Assembly (NCBI RefSeq): GCF_002918555.1
Contig: NZ_PQMB01000011.1
Location: 300-39,498 of the forward strand
DNA: 39,199 bases
Origin: Citrobacter amalonaticus
Lineage (GTDB): Bacteria > Pseudomonadota > Gammaproteobacteria > Enterobacterales > Enterobacteriaceae
Reading direction: 5' to 3'
Part shown: one piece after another, positions 1 to 9,786 of the stretch
Layout of the letters: each line of letters opens with the position of its first letter
Position numbering within the stretch: the stretch's first letter is position 1
The notes under the pieces: generated by a model
Database searches by the model: none
Told to the model about the DNA's origin: nothing
Seen by the model: the letters and a program-made list of their open reading frames with translations, nothing else
Translations under genes and position numbers: made by a program

Positions 1-92
1 AAGCAGCAAGCTGCTTCCTGTTACCGTTCGACTTGCATGTGTTAGGCCTGCCGCCAGCGTTCAATCTGAGCCATGATCAAACTCTTCAATTT
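1..92 (-). rRNA. rrsD: 16S ribosomal RNA, 5' end only (partial)
   Basis: The reverse complement from 92 down to 1 reads as the start of bacterial 16S rRNA: AAATTGAAGAGTTTGATC, then the conserved GGCGGCAGGCCTAACACATG stretch, then the first variable region. The gene runs off the left edge, so only about 92 of roughly 1540 bases are present. The rrnD assignment rests on the neighbours (yrdA, aroE and the ribosomal protein operons), which flank rrnD in E. coli. The variable stretch with GCAGCTTGCTGC is like Salmonella and some Citrobacter, but it is too short for a species call. Confidence 0.97.
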
Positions 93-224
93 AAGTTTGA
101 TGCTCGTAGAATTAAACTTCGTAATGAATTACGTGTTCACTCCAGAGACTTGGTATTCATTTATTGTCCGAAGACATTAAGAATCCATGTCACTTTGAGT
201 GCCCACACAGATTGTCTGATAAAT

Positions 225-236
225 TGTTAAAGAGCA
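225..236 (-). promoter_or_regulatory. boxA antitermination element of the rrn leader
   Basis: On the minus strand this reads TGCTCTTTAACA, the conserved rrn boxA. It lies between promoter P2 and the 16S start. In enterics boxA RNA recruits NusB/NusE and related factors so that polymerase reads through the long untranslated rRNA operon. The match is essentially perfect and the position is as expected. Confidence 0.9.
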
Positions 237-274
237 GTTGCGACGCGCTTCAACGCTCTGTCGCGAGGTGGCGT

Positions 275-302
275 ATATTACGCTTTCCTCTTTCAGAGTC
301 AA
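275..302 (-). promoter_or_regulatory. rrn P2 promoter
   Basis: Minus strand: -35 TTGACT (297-302), 16-base spacer, -10 TAATAT (275-280). This is the inner of the two tandem rrn promoters. In E. coli P2 gives the lower, less growth-rate-dependent part of rRNA transcription. The call is by sequence match and position about 110 bases downstream of P1. Confidence 0.85.
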
Positions 303-384
303 CCCTGAATTTCAGGATTTTTCTCTTCAACCGGCCCGGCTGTTTGTGTGAAGTGATTCACATCCGCCGTGTCGATGGAGGCGC

Positions 385-440
385 ATTATAGGGATCCCAT
401 TTTATTGCACAAGCCTTTTTTCGATCTTTTTTTCTGTTTG
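385..440 (-). promoter_or_regulatory. rrn P1 promoter with upstream AT-rich (UP-like) element
   Basis: Minus strand: -35 TTGTGC (407-412), 16-base spacer, -10 TATAAT (385-390), followed by a GC-rich discriminator (GCGCC) typical of stringently controlled rRNA promoters. Immediately upstream (413-440) are T/A-rich tracts fitting an UP element bound by the alpha subunit of RNA polymerase. Fis sites would be expected further up, between here and yrdA, but I cannot place them confidently. The rest of 441-565 has no gene and is shared upstream DNA for rrnD and yrdA. Confidence 0.85.
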
Positions 441-565
441 TTGATTTTTCACCCCTTTCGTTCCATTCATGCGCAATTTGGCTGATTTTTGATAGCTGAA
501 TCACTTGCGCAAGGCCAAAATCACGACCAAAGTCTTCATTACTGTTCTCTTTACTTGAGGTAAAC

Positions 566-1120
566 ATGTCTGACGTATTGCGCCCTTATAAAGATCTTTT
601 CCCACAGATCGGTCAACGGGTGATGATCGATAGCAGCAGCGTTGTCATTGGTGACGTGCGTCTGGCGGACGATGTTGGGATCTGGCCGCTTGTCGCGATT
701 CGAGGTGATGTAAACTATATCGAAATCGGTGCGCGCACCAATATCCAGGATGGCAGCGTGCTGCACGTCACTCATAAATCAACGTCCAATACTGAGGGTA
801 ATCCCTTAATTGTGGGTGAAGATGTGACAGTGGGGCATAAAGTCATGCTCCACGGCTGCATTATCGGCAACCGTGTTCTGGTCGGGATGGGCTCGATCCT
901 GTTAGATGGGGCGATCATTGAAGATGACGTTATGATTGGCGCGGGGAGCCTGGTACCACAAAACAAACGCCTGGAAAGCGGCTATCTCTATTTGGGCAGC
1001 CCGGTAAAACAGATCCGCCCGCTGAATGACACAGAGAAAGCCGGATTGCAATACTCTGCGAAAAACTATGTGCAATGGAAAGACGAATACCTCGATCAGG
1101 AGAACCAAACCCATCCTTGA
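566..1120 (+). CDS. yrdA: YrdA, gamma-class carbonic anhydrase-like hexapeptide protein
   Basis: This 184-residue protein matches E. coli YrdA in length and sequence. It is built of left-handed beta-helix hexapeptide repeats (from about residue 20 to 140, e.g. VGEDVTVGHKVMLHG). The histidines that bind metal in this family are visible (H70, H91 and H96 by my count). Relatives form cytoplasmic trimers with metal at the subunit interfaces. The family includes gamma carbonic anhydrases, but YrdA's own reaction is not firmly established. The ATG follows TTGAGGT at 555-561. It is divergent from rrnD, and its last 25 bases overlap the 3' end of the convergent yrdB. Confidence 0.95.
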   Translation: MSDVLRPYKDLFPQIGQRVMIDSSSVVIGDVRLADDVGIWPLVAIRGDVNYIEIGARTNIQDGSVLHVTHKSTSNTEGNPLIVGEDVTVGHKVMLHGCIIGNRVLVGMGSILLDGAIIEDDVMIGAGSLVPQNKRLESGYLYLGSPVKQIRPLNDTEKAGLQYSAKNYVQWKDEYLDQENQTHP

Positions 1121-1353
1121 TCGTTTTCCTGCTGGGTCTGGATCAACACTTCCGCTTCTTCTTCCAGATCCCAGCGATTTTCCCGAAAGTAAGCTAACCA
1201 CTGTTCAGGATGATCTCCACCGAAGCGGCGCGCCAGCGTTTCTCCTTTAATTGCACACATCAGTTGCATGCCATTTACCAGCGCAGGAAAGCAAACCGCG
1301 TCTTTATCCGCACGCCACTCCTCCCTGTCCGGAAACTGAATCGCCTGGTTCAT
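1096..1353 (-). CDS. yrdB: YrdB, small DUF1488 family protein
   Basis: This 85-residue acidic protein matches E. coli YrdB (DUF1488); its function is unknown. It starts with [13 protein letters not shown] and contains a central segment around [10 protein letters not shown] followed by an acidic helix-like stretch ([11 protein letters not shown]). No signal peptide or membrane segment is visible. The start overlaps the aroE stop by 4 bases, which suggests translational coupling and places it last in the dprA-aroE group. Its 3' end overlaps convergent yrdA by 25 bases. Identity is clear by position and sequence; no role can be assigned. Confidence 0.92.
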   Translation of the reverse strand: MNQAIQFPDREEWRADKDAVCFPALVNGMQLMCAIKGETLARRFGGDHPEQWLAYFRENRWDLEEEAEVLIQTQQENDQGWVWFS

Positions 1354-2168
1354 GCCGACAGTTCCTGTTGCAGCCGCACAATCACTGGCTCAATCTCCGG
1401 CAACACGCCATGCCAGAGCAAAACGGCATGGGCAGCTTGCCCCACCAGCATTCCCAGGCCGTCGGCATAACGTTTTCCCCCCTGCTGCACACACCAGGAA
1501 AGAAACGGCGTATTCCCTTTTTGGTAAAACATGTCATAGCAGCAGACAGACGAATGAACGAGCGATGCAGGAATCGACGGAATTTCACCGCTGATCCCGC
1601 TGGAAGTTGCATTGATGATCAGATCAAACTCATATCCATCCAGCTCATCCATCCCCACAGCCTGAACGCTCCCGGTATGGGCGAAAATCTGCGCCAGTTC
1701 CTCAGCGCGAGAAGCCGTTCGATTCACAATCGTCACGGCGCAATCCATAGAAAGCAACGGTAACAATACGCCACGAGATGCGCCTCCCGCCCCGATGAGT
1801 AAGATACGCAGTCCGGGACGGATAAAAGCGAGACGTTTAAGATCGCTCAACAACCCTATTCCGTCGGTGTTATCACCGAGTAATCGACCGTCATCCAGCA
1901 ATTTGAGTGTATTGACTGCACCAGCCAGTGCCGCGCGCTCTGTCAGCTCATCGGCACGTGCAAATGCCTCTTCTTTGAAAGGCACTGTAATGTTCGCGCC
2001 TTTTCCTCCCTCAGCAAAAAAAGCGTTGAGGGTATTAATGAAGTCATTAACAGGAGCCAGCACTCGCCCGTACGGATGAGCAATATTCAACTGCTGAGCA
2101 AATTGCTGATGAATAAACGGCGACTTACTGTGCGCGACAGGATTACCAAAAACAGCGTAGGTTTCCAT
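1350..2168 (-). CDS. aroE: Shikimate dehydrogenase (NADP+)
   Basis: AroE reduces 3-dehydroshikimate to shikimate with NADPH, the fourth step of the shikimate pathway to aromatic amino acids, in the cytoplasm. The 272-residue length is normal. The N-terminal substrate domain carries [10 protein letters not shown] with the shikimate-binding serines S14 and S16. It also has the catalytic lysine K65 in TVPFK and the partner aspartate in DNTDG (about residue 102). The Rossmann NADP domain has GAGGASRG near residues 126-133, followed by NRT, which binds the NADP phosphate. The gene sits 4 bases after tsaC and overlaps yrdB by 4 bases, the E. coli arrangement. Confidence 0.98.
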   Translation of the reverse strand: METYAVFGNPVAHSKSPFIHQQFAQQLNIAHPYGRVLAPVNDFINTLNAFFAEGGKGANITVPFKEEAFARADELTERAALAGAVNTLKLLDDGRLLGDNTDGIGLLSDLKRLAFIRPGLRILLIGAGGASRGVLLPLLSMDCAVTIVNRTASRAEELAQIFAHTGSVQAVGMDELDGYEFDLIINATSSGISGEIPSIPASLVHSSVCCYDMFYQKGNTPFLSWCVQQGGKRYADGLGMLVGQAAHAVLLWHGVLPEIEPVIVRLQQELSA

Positions 2169-2172
2169 TATC

Positions 2173-2745
2173 TTACCCCTGTCGAAACAGTTTACCCGTC
2201 AGGGCGTCGCGAATTTCAGAAGGGTTCAACCGACCACCGGTTTCACCGACAACCACCGGGAAATCTGAACCAAACTGATTGTGCACTTCTTCCACCGTAC
2301 GACAAGGTGGTAATCCGCTCAGGTTAGCGCTGGTTGAAACCAGCGGCTTACCATAAGCCTGGCACAATGCAACCACCAGCGGATGATCCGTGACACGAAC
2401 CGCCAGGGAATCAAAACGGCCGGTCAGCCAGCGCGGCGTTGTTGCAGGAGCAGGAAAAACAAACGTAACCGGGCCGGGCCAGCACGCAAATACCGCCTCT
2501 CGTTGAGCATCCGTCAGCATACTGTCGTCAATATAGGGCTTGAGTTGTTCGAAGCTCGCCGCAATCAAGATTAACCCTTTATCCACAGGGCGCTGCTTTA
2601 GCTTCAGCAGACGGGTAACCGCTGTTTCGCTGTCCGGGTCGCATCCGACGCCGAAAACAGCCTCCGTTGGGTAAGCGATGACATTTTCTTTATTCAATAC
2701 CGCCACCGCAGCAGCGATGGTGTCTGTTGGCAGGATATTATTCAC
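2173..2745 (-). CDS. tsaC: Threonylcarbamoyl-AMP synthase
   Basis: TsaC (YrdC/RimN) makes threonylcarbamoyl-AMP from threonine, bicarbonate and ATP. TsaBDE then uses it to form t6A37 on ANN-decoding tRNAs. The YrdC/Sua5 domain fills the protein. [12 protein letters not shown] and STSANLSG are the nucleotide/threonine-binding signatures. I chose the GTG at 2743-2745 (protein begins MNNILPTD), which gives 190 residues like E. coli TsaC. An upstream ATG at 2775 would add 10 residues and run further into yrdD. With the GTG start it overlaps the yrdD stop by 8 bases. No C-terminal Sua5 domain is present, as is normal for enterics. Confidence 0.95.
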   Translation of the reverse strand: MNNILPTDTIAAAVAVLNKENVIAYPTEAVFGVGCDPDSETAVTRLLKLKQRPVDKGLILIAASFEQLKPYIDDSMLTDAQREAVFACWPGPVTFVFPAPATTPRWLTGRFDSLAVRVTDHPLVVALCQAYGKPLVSTSANLSGLPPCRTVEEVHNQFGSDFPVVVGETGGRLNPSEIRDALTGKLFRQG

Positions 2746-3292
2746 TTTTTTGTTCCACCGGAACCGGCTTTCCACATTGTTTACTGGCGCAAAAGTACTT
2801 CACACCCTGCGCAGTTTTCTTTTCGATGAGTAGCGGATAATGACACTCAGGACACTCCCCCGCTACCGGTTTGAAGTTAATGACAAACTGGCACTCCGGA
2901 TAGCGATCGCAGGAGTGAAAAGTTTTACCATAACGAGAACGCCGTTGAACCAGGTGGCCCGTCTGGCACTGGGGACAGGTAATGGCGGTTTCATCAGGCT
3001 TGTCGATGAGTTCGGTATGCTCGCACGCAGGATAATTACTGCAGCCGATGAACATACCAAAACGTCCCTGCCGCAGCACCAATTCTGCGCCGCAGACAGG
3101 ACAAAACTTTCCCTCCAGAACTTTGACAATGTGTCCGTCTGCTGACGACTTCAGCGAACGGATATAGTCACATTCCGGATAGTTCGAGCAGCCGAGAAAC
3201 GGTCCATGTTTCCCGGAGCGTATAACCAGCTCAGCCCCACACTGTGGACAGGGCTCATTTTTACGCACCGTGAACAGTGCAGATTTAGCCAT
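2738..3292 (-). CDS. yrdD: YrdD, topoisomerase-type zinc-ribbon protein
   Basis: This 184-residue protein has repeated C4 zinc ribbons of the kind found at the C terminus of DNA topoisomerase I. The pattern CPxCGAEL...GxFxGCSNYPxC occurs near residues 15-42 and 63-90. A third CPQC...CDRYPEC occurs near 108-135, and a fourth CPECHYP...CASKQCG lies at the end. There is no topoisomerase catalytic domain, so it is a free-standing zinc-finger protein, probably nucleic-acid binding. Its function is unproven. E. coli YrdD is a few residues shorter. It lies between smg and tsaC in the same transcription direction. Confidence 0.93.
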   Translation of the reverse strand: MAKSALFTVRKNEPCPQCGAELVIRSGKHGPFLGCSNYPECDYIRSLKSSADGHIVKVLEGKFCPVCGAELVLRQGRFGMFIGCSNYPACEHTELIDKPDETAITCPQCQTGHLVQRRSRYGKTFHSCDRYPECQFVINFKPVAGECPECHYPLLIEKKTAQGVKYFCASKQCGKPVPVEQKSE

Positions 3293-3318
3293 AATAATTC
3301 ATGCTGTATTAAGGTTGA

Positions 3319-3792
3319 TTAATGCAGCATACCTTCATTCACTTCAAAGAGTAATTCTTCCATTTGCTGATATGCATTTTCACACCCTGGAATGTTGAAC
3401 AAAACCATCAGGATCACCCACTTCAGGTCTTCCAGGTCGAATTCTGCGGTATCCAGCGCGAGCACGCGTTCAATCACCATTTCCCGCGTTTCGAGGTTTA
3501 GCACCTGAATCTGCTCCAGGAATAACAAAAATCCCCGGCAACTGGCATCCAGGCGATCGCACTCTTCTGGAGTATAAATACGAACAGAGAGAGGGTCGGA
3601 AGCAAGCTGCATGGGTTCAGCAAGTCCTTCCTGGTAGTCAGCAAGTTTTTCCAGCCACAGTAGCGCGTTGTAGATGTCTTCACGCTCAAAACCAGCGTCG
3701 GTAAGATCCCGTTCAAGTTTGTCCTGATCCACACGCAGTTCAGCCTCATTGTGGATGTATGTCTCAAACAAATACATTAGTACGTCGAACAT
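3319..3792 (-). CDS. smg: Smg family protein (DUF494)
   Basis: This 157-residue, strongly acidic and mostly helical cytoplasmic protein matches E. coli Smg (DUF494), which is conserved next to dprA in many gammaproteobacteria. It begins [12 protein letters not shown] and ends [14 protein letters not shown]. No catalytic motif, membrane segment or signal peptide is seen, and the function is unknown. Its start lies 29 bases inside the end of dprA, so the two are likely translationally linked. Confidence 0.93.
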   Translation of the reverse strand: MFDVLMYLFETYIHNEAELRVDQDKLERDLTDAGFEREDIYNALLWLEKLADYQEGLAEPMQLASDPLSVRIYTPEECDRLDASCRGFLLFLEQIQVLNLETREMVIERVLALDTAEFDLEDLKWVILMVLFNIPGCENAYQQMEELLFEVNEGMLH

Positions 3793-4888
3793 GGCATGCC
3801 CTCCTCAATCGGACATAGCCGCCGGGTACAGCTGCGATCCATCCTGCTAACTCCAGTTCGAGCAGTTGAGCCACGACCTCTGGCACAGGTTGGCCGGCAC
3901 GTTCAGCGACGACGTCAACAGGTGTTACCTCATCTCCTACGTTAGCCAGGAGCTCAGGAAATGGCAATGCCACGACTTCTCGTTCCGGTGAATAAAATGA
4001 ATTTTCAGGCACATCTGGCAGCCATTGCAGTCCATATTGCAAATTTTCCAGTATTTCCTCTGGTGCCGTCACAAGTGTGGCCCCTTGTTTAGCCAGCCAA
4101 TGAGGACCTTCACTTCCCGGATTTCCTACCGGCCCCGGTAAAACAAAAACATCACGCCCCTGCTCCAGCGCACAACGGGCGGTAACCAGTGAGCCACTTC
4201 GTAGGGTTGCCTCAATCACCAGCACACCTTTACTTAAGCCGCTGATAATGCGATTTCTGCGCGGGAAATTTCGCGCAAGTGGATATGTGGTCAGTGGGAA
4301 TTCAGAAACCAGCGCCCCTCCCGCTGCCAGCAAATTTTCAGCGAGTCGGACATGATGTCGTGGATAGATGGTTTTCAGGCCGTTCCCCAGAACCGCGACC
4401 GTTATCCCTTTAACCTGAAGCGCGGCCTGATGCGCCACACCATCAATGCCCCTCGCCAGTCCACTGGTAATGGTCACTCCGCTGGCCGCTAGTTTTTCAC
4501 AAAACAGCCTTCCCCAGCGTTCGCCATACCATGAGTGGACGCGACTACCCACCACAGCGAGCTGGAAATGATTAAGACATTCGGGCTCGCCAGCAACAAA
4601 AAGAGCCCCCGGATAATCGTCAATAGCGTGAAGCTGGGCAGGATAGTTATCGTTGTCAGCAATGAGCAAATGATGTTGAGGGTTCTCAAGCCAGCGCAAC
4701 GTATCTTCCAGATCTTTATCAGGAAACGTTAAAAATCGCTCAGCCTGCCGCCCAGAGAGCCCGGCATGTCGAAGTACCATGTTATCAATATGGGACTGAG
4801 TCATCAGACAGTGAGCGATACGAACCATCTCATCACCGTACAATTCGCTGATGCTCATCAAACGTAGCCAAATTTCCGTACGGGTCAT
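3764..4888 (-). CDS. dprA: DprA/Smf, DNA-processing protein
   Basis: This 374-residue protein has the length of E. coli DprA (Smf). The central Rossmann-like domain carries the family signatures VGSR and [16 protein letters not shown], then GNGL..IYP..H and SEFPL...[14 protein letters not shown]-terminal winged-helix domain (about 305-360) ends [10 protein letters not shown]. In competent bacteria DprA loads RecA on incoming single-stranded DNA; its role in enterics is less clear. It heads the leftward group dprA-smg-yrdD-tsaC-aroE-yrdB and is divergent from def. Confidence 0.96.
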   Translation of the reverse strand: MTRTEIWLRLMSISELYGDEMVRIAHCLMTQSHIDNMVLRHAGLSGRQAERFLTFPDKDLEDTLRWLENPQHHLLIADNDNYPAQLHAIDDYPGALFVAGEPECLNHFQLAVVGSRVHSWYGERWGRLFCEKLAASGVTITSGLARGIDGVAHQAALQVKGITVAVLGNGLKTIYPRHHVRLAENLLAAGGALVSEFPLTTYPLARNFPRRNRIISGLSKGVLVIEATLRSGSLVTARCALEQGRDVFVLPGPVGNPGSEGPHWLAKQGATLVTAPEEILENLQYGLQWLPDVPENSFYSPEREVVALPFPELLANVGDEVTPVDVVAERAGQPVPEVVAQLLELELAGWIAAVPGGYVRLRRACHVRRTNVFV

Positions 4889-5017
4889 CCTTATCCCCTT
4901 GCCACAAGCAGTCCTGGCAATCTTTGCGATTGGTCACTGATGCTGTCAATCAGAGGGGGATTTGTCTAGAATAGTGGTAATAATCTTTCCAACTCCTGAA
5001 CACAACTCTGGATAACT

Positions 5018-5527
5018 ATGTCAGTTTTGCAAGTGTTACATATTCCGGACGAGCGCCTTCGCAAAGTCGCGAAACCGGTAGAAGAAGTAAATGCAGAAAT
5101 TCAGCGTATCGTCGATGATATGTTCGAGACGATGTACGCGGAGGAAGGTATTGGTCTGGCAGCAACCCAGGTCGATATCCATCAACGTATCATCGTGATT
5201 GATGTTTCAGAAAACCGCGATGAGCGTCTGGTGCTCATTAATCCGGAACTGCTGGAAAAAAGCGGGGAGACCGGTATTGAAGAAGGTTGTCTGTCTATTC
5301 CTGAGCAGCGGGCTTTGGTGCCGCGTGCTGAAAAAGTGAAAATTCGCGCACTCGATCGCGAAGGTAAATCTTTTGAGCTGGAAGCCGACGGTCTGCTGGC
5401 CATCTGCATTCAACATGAGATGGATCACCTGGTTGGGAAGCTGTTCATCGACTATCTGTCGCCACTGAAGCAACAACGTATTCGTCAGAAAGTTGAAAAA
5501 CTCGATCGCCTGAACGCCCGGGCTTAA
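5018..5527 (+). CDS. def: Peptide deformylase
   Basis: Def removes the formyl group from the N-terminal methionine of nascent proteins at the ribosome. The 169-residue protein shows all three metallohydrolase motifs. GIGLAATQ is near residue 45, EGCLS with the metal-ligand cysteine is near 90, and QHEMDH with two metal-ligand histidines and the catalytic glutamate is near 132. It lies 14 bases before fmt, so formylation and deformylation are encoded together. The 4889-5017 region between dprA and def carries the divergent promoters; I see no further gene in it. Confidence 0.98.
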   Translation: MSVLQVLHIPDERLRKVAKPVEEVNAEIQRIVDDMFETMYAEEGIGLAATQVDIHQRIIVIDVSENRDERLVLINPELLEKSGETGIEEGCLSIPEQRALVPRAEKVKIRALDREGKSFELEADGLLAICIQHEMDHLVGKLFIDYLSPLKQQRIRQKVEKLDRLNARA

Positions 5528-5541
5528 GGACAAGAACTAAC

Positions 5542-6489
5542 GTGCCAGATTCACTACGAATTATTTTTGCGGGTACACCTGACTTTGCAGCGCGTCATCT
5601 CGACGCGCTGTTGTCTTCTGGACATAACGTCGTTGGCGTGTTTACCCAACCAGACCGCCCTGCAGGACGGGGTAAAAAGCTGATGCCTGGCCCGGTGAAA
5701 ATACTGGCTGAAGAGAAAGGCATACCTGTATTTCAGCCTGTCTCGTTACGTCCGCAAGAAAATCAGCATTTAGTTTCTGAGCTACACGCAGACGTTATGG
5801 TTGTTGTGGCCTATGGTCTGATTCTGCCAAAGGCGGTGCTGGATATGCCGCGCCTGGGCTGTATTAACGTTCACGGTTCCCTGCTTCCGCGCTGGCGCGG
5901 AGCAGCGCCAATTCAACGTTCACTCTGGGCTGGCGATGCCGAAACGGGCGTAACAATCATGCAGATGGATGTCGGTCTGGACACGGGCGACATGCTTTAT
6001 AAGCTTGCGTGCCCAATCACCGCAGAAGACACCAGCGGTACGTTGTACGACAAGCTGGCGATCCTGGGACCGCAGGGGCTGATTGAAACACTAAAACAAC
6101 TTGCCGCAGGCACTACAAAACCGGTTGTACAAGATGAAGCACTGGCCACCCATGCAGAAAAGCTCAGCAAAGAAGAAGCGCGTATCGACTGGACGTTATC
6201 TGCGGAACAGCTGGAGCGCTGCATCCGTGCCTTTAATCCCTGGCCAATGAGTTGGATAGAAATTGATGGTCAGCCAGTAAAAGTCTGGCAGGCGTCAGTG
6301 ATTGAGTCGGCAACCAACGCCGAACCAGGAACCATCCTTGAGGCGACAAAACAAGGTATTCAGGTTGCGACCGGCAACAACATTCTGAATCTCCTTTCGC
6401 TGCAACCTGCGGGGAAAAAAGCGATGAGCGCCCAGGATCTTTTAAATTCACGCCGGGAATGGTTTGTTCCTGGCACCCGTCTGGCCTGA
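5542..6489 (+). CDS. fmt: Methionyl-tRNA formyltransferase
   Basis: Fmt transfers a formyl group from 10-formyl-tetrahydrofolate to Met-tRNAfMet, making the bacterial initiator. The 315-residue protein has the usual N-terminal formyltransferase Rossmann domain (starting [11 protein letters not shown]). The catalytic region [18 protein letters not shown] and [17 protein letters not shown] follow, and a C-terminal tRNA-binding barrel spans about 210-315. The start is GTG at 5542, 14 bases after the def stop and preceded by AAGGACAAG. The same start and length are found in E. coli. A hairpin follows the gene before rsmB. Confidence 0.98.
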   Translation: MPDSLRIIFAGTPDFAARHLDALLSSGHNVVGVFTQPDRPAGRGKKLMPGPVKILAEEKGIPVFQPVSLRPQENQHLVSELHADVMVVVAYGLILPKAVLDMPRLGCINVHGSLLPRWRGAAPIQRSLWAGDAETGVTIMQMDVGLDTGDMLYKLACPITAEDTSGTLYDKLAILGPQGLIETLKQLAAGTTKPVVQDEALATHAEKLSKEEARIDWTLSAEQLERCIRAFNPWPMSWIEIDGQPVKVWQASVIESATNAEPGTILEATKQGIQVATGNNILNLLSLQPAGKKAMSAQDLLNSRREWFVPGTRLA

Positions 6490-6506
6490 CGGTCACTTCT
6501 TAATAC

Positions 6507-6529
6507 GCCCGGTGTTGCCGGGCATTTTT
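6507..6529 (+). terminator. Terminator-like hairpin between fmt and rsmB
   Basis: GCCCGG (6507-6512) pairs with CCGGGC (6518-6523) around a 5-base loop, followed by ATTTTTATTTT. This has the form of a rho-independent terminator, but it lies inside a gene group thought to be co-transcribed, 12 bases before the rsmB start. It may set the def-fmt mRNA 3' end with partial read-through. Confidence 0.7.
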
Positions 6530-6540
6530 ATTTTGCGCTT

Positions 6541-7830
6541 ATGAAAAAACAACTCAATTTACGCAGTCTGGCAGCACAGGCTGTTGAACAGGTTATCGAA
6601 CAAGGGCAGTCGTTGAGCAATGTGCTCCCGCCACTACAGCAAAAAGTATCGGATAAAGACAAAGCACTGCTTCAGGAACTTTGCTTTGGCGTATTGCGTA
6701 CGCTTTCGCAGCTGGACTGGCTTATCAACAAGCTGATGTCCCGGCCGATGACCGGGAAACAGCGTACCGTGCACTACCTGATTATGGTGGGCTTTTATCA
6801 GTTGCTGTATACCCGCATTCCGCCTCATGCAGCGCTGGCAGAGACGGTTGAAGGCGCAATAGCCATAAAGCGCCCACAGCTTAAAGGATTGATCAATGGC
6901 GTATTACGTCAGTTTCAACGTCAGCAGGAAGAGCTGTTGGCCGAATTTTCCCGTAGCGATGCGCGCTTTTTACATCCTTCCTGGCTACTGAAACGCCTGC
7001 AAAAAGCATATCCCTCAAACTGGGAAGAAATTGTTGAAGCCAACAATCAACGTCCCCCCATGTGGCTGCGCGTGAACCGTATACATCATTCGCGCGACAG
7101 CTGGCTGGCATTGCTTAAAGATGCAGGTATGGAGGGTTTTACTCATCCTGCTTACCCTGACGCCGTACGCCTGGAAAAACCCGCTCCAGTGCATGCTTTA
7201 CCAGGATTCGAAGAAGGCTGGGTTACGGTTCAGGATGCCTCCGCTCAGGGCTGCATCAGTTTCCTTACCCCGAAAAACGGCGAACATGTTCTGGATCTGT
7301 GTGCCGCTCCTGGCGGTAAAACAACGCACATTCTCGAAGCGGCTCCTGAGTCGCAGGTGTGGGCCGTCGATATTGATGAGCAACGTCTCTCCCGCGTCTA
7401 TGACAACCTGAAACGCCTGGGGATGAAAGCCACCGTTAAACAGGGTGATGGTCGTTATCCAGCGCAGTGGTGCGGTGAGCAGCAATTTGATCGTATCCTC
7501 CTGGATGCTCCCTGTTCTGCCACTGGCGTTATTCGCCGTCATCCGGACATCAAGTGGCTGCGCCGCGATCGGGATATTGCTGAACTGGCTCATCTACAAT
7601 CTGAAATCCTGGATGCGATATGGCCGCATCTCAAATCCGGAGGAACGCTGGTTTACGCCACCTGTTCTGTATTACCGGAAGAGAACAGTCAGCAAATTAA
7701 AGCCTTTTTGCAACGTACAGCGGATGCCGTGCTTAGCGAAACAGGTAACCCGGAGCAACCTGGTCAGCAAAATCTACCGGGTACTGAAGAAGGTGACGGC
7801 TTCTTTTACGCTAAGCTAATCAAAAAGTGA
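6541..7830 (+). CDS. rsmB: 16S rRNA m5C967 methyltransferase RsmB
   Basis: RsmB (Sun/RrmB) methylates C967 of 16S rRNA using S-adenosylmethionine. The 429-residue length equals that of E. coli. A NusB-like helical RNA-binding domain occupies about 1-140. The methyltransferase domain has [13 protein letters not shown] as the SAM-binding loop near 250. It also has the two m5C-enzyme cysteines, in LDAPCSATG near 325 and [10 protein letters not shown] near 375. ATG at 6541 follows the fmt terminator-like hairpin; the upstream Shine-Dalgarno is weak. trkA begins 21 bases after its stop. Confidence 0.97.
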   Translation: MKKQLNLRSLAAQAVEQVIEQGQSLSNVLPPLQQKVSDKDKALLQELCFGVLRTLSQLDWLINKLMSRPMTGKQRTVHYLIMVGFYQLLYTRIPPHAALAETVEGAIAIKRPQLKGLINGVLRQFQRQQEELLAEFSRSDARFLHPSWLLKRLQKAYPSNWEEIVEANNQRPPMWLRVNRIHHSRDSWLALLKDAGMEGFTHPAYPDAVRLEKPAPVHALPGFEEGWVTVQDASAQGCISFLTPKNGEHVLDLCAAPGGKTTHILEAAPESQVWAVDIDEQRLSRVYDNLKRLGMKATVKQGDGRYPAQWCGEQQFDRILLDAPCSATGVIRRHPDIKWLRRDRDIAELAHLQSEILDAIWPHLKSGGTLVYATCSVLPEENSQQIKAFLQRTADAVLSETGNPEQPGQQNLPGTEEGDGFFYAKLIKK

Positions 7831-7851
7831 TGAGATAACGGGTCGCGATTG

Positions 7852-9228
7852 ATGAAAATTATCATACTGGGTGCAGGACAGGTCGGCGGTACGCTGGCTG
7901 AGAACCTGGTCGGTGAGAACAACGACATCACGGTGGTTGATACCAACGGAGAACGTCTGCGCAGCCTGCAGGACAAGTTTGATCTCCGCGTCGTACAAGG
8001 GCATGGTTCTCATCCCCGCGTGTTACGCGAAGCGGGTGCGGACGATGCCGATATGCTGGTCGCCGTCACCAGCTCAGATGAAACAAATATGGTCGCCTGT
8101 CAGGTGGCCTACTCGCTGTTCAATACACCAAACCGTATCGCGCGTATCCGTTCCCCTGATTATGTTCGTGACGCTGACAAACTGTTCCACTCCGAAGCCG
8201 TTCCTATTGATCATCTGATTGCACCTGAGCAGCTGGTTATCGATAGTATTTACCGCCTGATTGAGTATCCAGGCGCGCTGCAGGTGGTGAATTTTGCTGA
8301 AGGCAAGGTCAGTCTGGCGGTCGTGAAGGCCTATTACGGTGGACCATTAATCGGTAATGCACTGTCGACAATGCGGGAACATATGCCGCATATCGATACT
8401 CGTGTCGCGGCCATTTTTCGCCATGACCGCCCAATTCGTCCGCAGGGATCTACCATTGTGGAAGCCGGCGATGAAGTCTTCTTCATCGCCGCATCACAGC
8501 ATATCCGCGCGGTAATGAGTGAACTTCAGCGTCTGGAAAAACCATACAAGCGTATTATGCTGGTTGGTGGCGGTAATATCGGTGCTGGCCTCGCGCGTCG
8601 TCTGGAAAAAGATTACAGCGTGAAGTTGATCGAACGAGATCAGCAACGAGCTGCCGAACTTGCCGAGAAACTGCAAAATACGATCGTCTTTTTTGGGGAT
8701 GCTTCAGATCAGGAACTTCTTGCAGAGGAGCATATCGATCAGGTTGATCTGTTCATCGCCGTAACCAACGATGATGAAGCTAACATTATGTCAGCGATGC
8801 TCGCCAAACGTATGGGAGCCAAAAAGGTGATGGTGCTCATTCAGCGCCGGGCCTATGTCGATCTGGTGCAGGGCAGCGTCATTGATATTGCCATTTCACC
8901 GCAGCAGGCAACGATCTCTGCGTTACTCAGCCATGTGCGCAAAGCCGATATTGTGGGTGTGTCTTCATTGCGTCGAGGCGTAGCAGAGGCAATAGAAGCC
9001 GTTGCTCACGGAGATGAAAGTACCTCACGCGTTGTTGGCCGGGTAATTGACGAAATTAAACTTCCGCCGGGAACGATAATCGGGGCAGTGGTTCGCGGTA
9101 ACGACGTAATGATCGCCAATGATAACCTGCGTATTGAACAGGGTGACCATGTCATTATGTTCCTGACCGATAAAAAGTTTATTACCGACGTTGAACGCTT
9201 ATTCCAGCCAAGTCCTTTCTTCCTGTAA
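7852..9228 (+). CDS. trkA: TrkA, NAD(H)-binding subunit of Trk potassium uptake
   Basis: TrkA is a peripheral cytoplasmic protein that gates the TrkG/TrkH potassium channels. It consists of two tandem RCK units. Each has a Rossmann fold ([13 protein letters not shown] at 7-19 and [13 protein letters not shown] near 240) and a C-terminal RCK-C domain. The ATG at 7852 gives 458 residues as in E. coli; a TTG directly before it would add one residue and is not needed. It is near-identical to the E. coli protein. TrkH/TrkG are not in the window. A terminator follows at 9236. Confidence 0.98.
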   Translation: MKIIILGAGQVGGTLAENLVGENNDITVVDTNGERLRSLQDKFDLRVVQGHGSHPRVLREAGADDADMLVAVTSSDETNMVACQVAYSLFNTPNRIARIRSPDYVRDADKLFHSEAVPIDHLIAPEQLVIDSIYRLIEYPGALQVVNFAEGKVSLAVVKAYYGGPLIGNALSTMREHMPHIDTRVAAIFRHDRPIRPQGSTIVEAGDEVFFIAASQHIRAVMSELQRLEKPYKRIMLVGGGNIGAGLARRLEKDYSVKLIERDQQRAAELAEKLQNTIVFFGDASDQELLAEEHIDQVDLFIAVTNDDEANIMSAMLAKRMGAKKVMVLIQRRAYVDLVQGSVIDIAISPQQATISALLSHVRKADIVGVSSLRRGVAEAIEAVAHGDESTSRVVGRVIDEIKLPPGTIIGAVVRGNDVMIANDNLRIEQGDHVIMFLTDKKFITDVERLFQPSPFFL

Positions 9229-9235
9229 TTTTTGA

Positions 9236-9258
9236 GGGTGCTGAAACCGCACCCTTTT
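9236..9258 (+). terminator. Rho-independent terminator after trkA
   Basis: GGGTGC (9236-9241) pairs with GCACCC (9249-9254) across a 7-base loop and is followed by TTTT. It lies 8 bases after the trkA stop and separates the def-trkA group from mscL. Confidence 0.85.
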
Positions 9259-9372
9259 CAATTCCCTTTTAATATCAAGGTTTAATTTATTTTTCTAAAG
9301 AGAATATCAACAAATGGAAAATCTCTTAACATTTGTTAAACTTATAAACGTCAGCTGCATAGGGAGAATAAA

Positions 9373-9786
9373 ATGAGCATTATTAAAGAGTTTCGCGAAT
9401 TCGCGATGCGCGGGAATGTTGTGGATTTGGCGGTGGGTGTCATTATCGGTGCGGCATTCGGTAAGATTGTTTCATCACTGGTTGCCGATATCATCATGCC
9501 ACCGCTGGGTTTATTAATTGGTGGGATCGATTTTAAACAGTTTGCCTTTACGTTACGCGATGCGCAGGGAGATATCCCGGCTGTCGTTATGCATTATGGT
9601 ATGTTTATCCAGAACATCTTCGATTTTATTATTGTTGCTTTTGCCATCTTTATGGCAATTAAGCTTATCAACAAACTCAATCGTAAAAAGGCTGAAGAAC
9701 CTGCCGCACCGCCTGCACCAACAAAAGAAGAAGTACTGCTTACAGAGATCCGCGATCTGCTGAAAGAACAGAATAATCGCTCTTAA
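9373..9786 (+). CDS. mscL: Large-conductance mechanosensitive channel MscL
   Basis: MscL is the homopentameric inner-membrane channel that opens under membrane tension and releases solutes during osmotic downshock. The 137-residue protein has an amphipathic N-terminal helix ([14 protein letters not shown]). TM1 is about 15-45 ([18 protein letters not shown]), a periplasmic loop follows, TM2 is about 75-100 ([15 protein letters not shown]), and a charged cytoplasmic C-terminal bundle ends LLKEQNNRS. The linker [10 protein letters not shown] is one residue longer than in E. coli and like Salmonella's. The SD is GGGAG (9361-9365). Its stop overlaps the arfA stop by 4 bases. Confidence 0.98.
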   Translation: MSIIKEFREFAMRGNVVDLAVGVIIGAAFGKIVSSLVADIIMPPLGLLIGGIDFKQFAFTLRDAQGDIPAVVMHYGMFIQNIFDFIIVAFAIFMAIKLINKLNRKKAEEPAAPPAPTKEEVLLTEIRDLLKEQNNRS

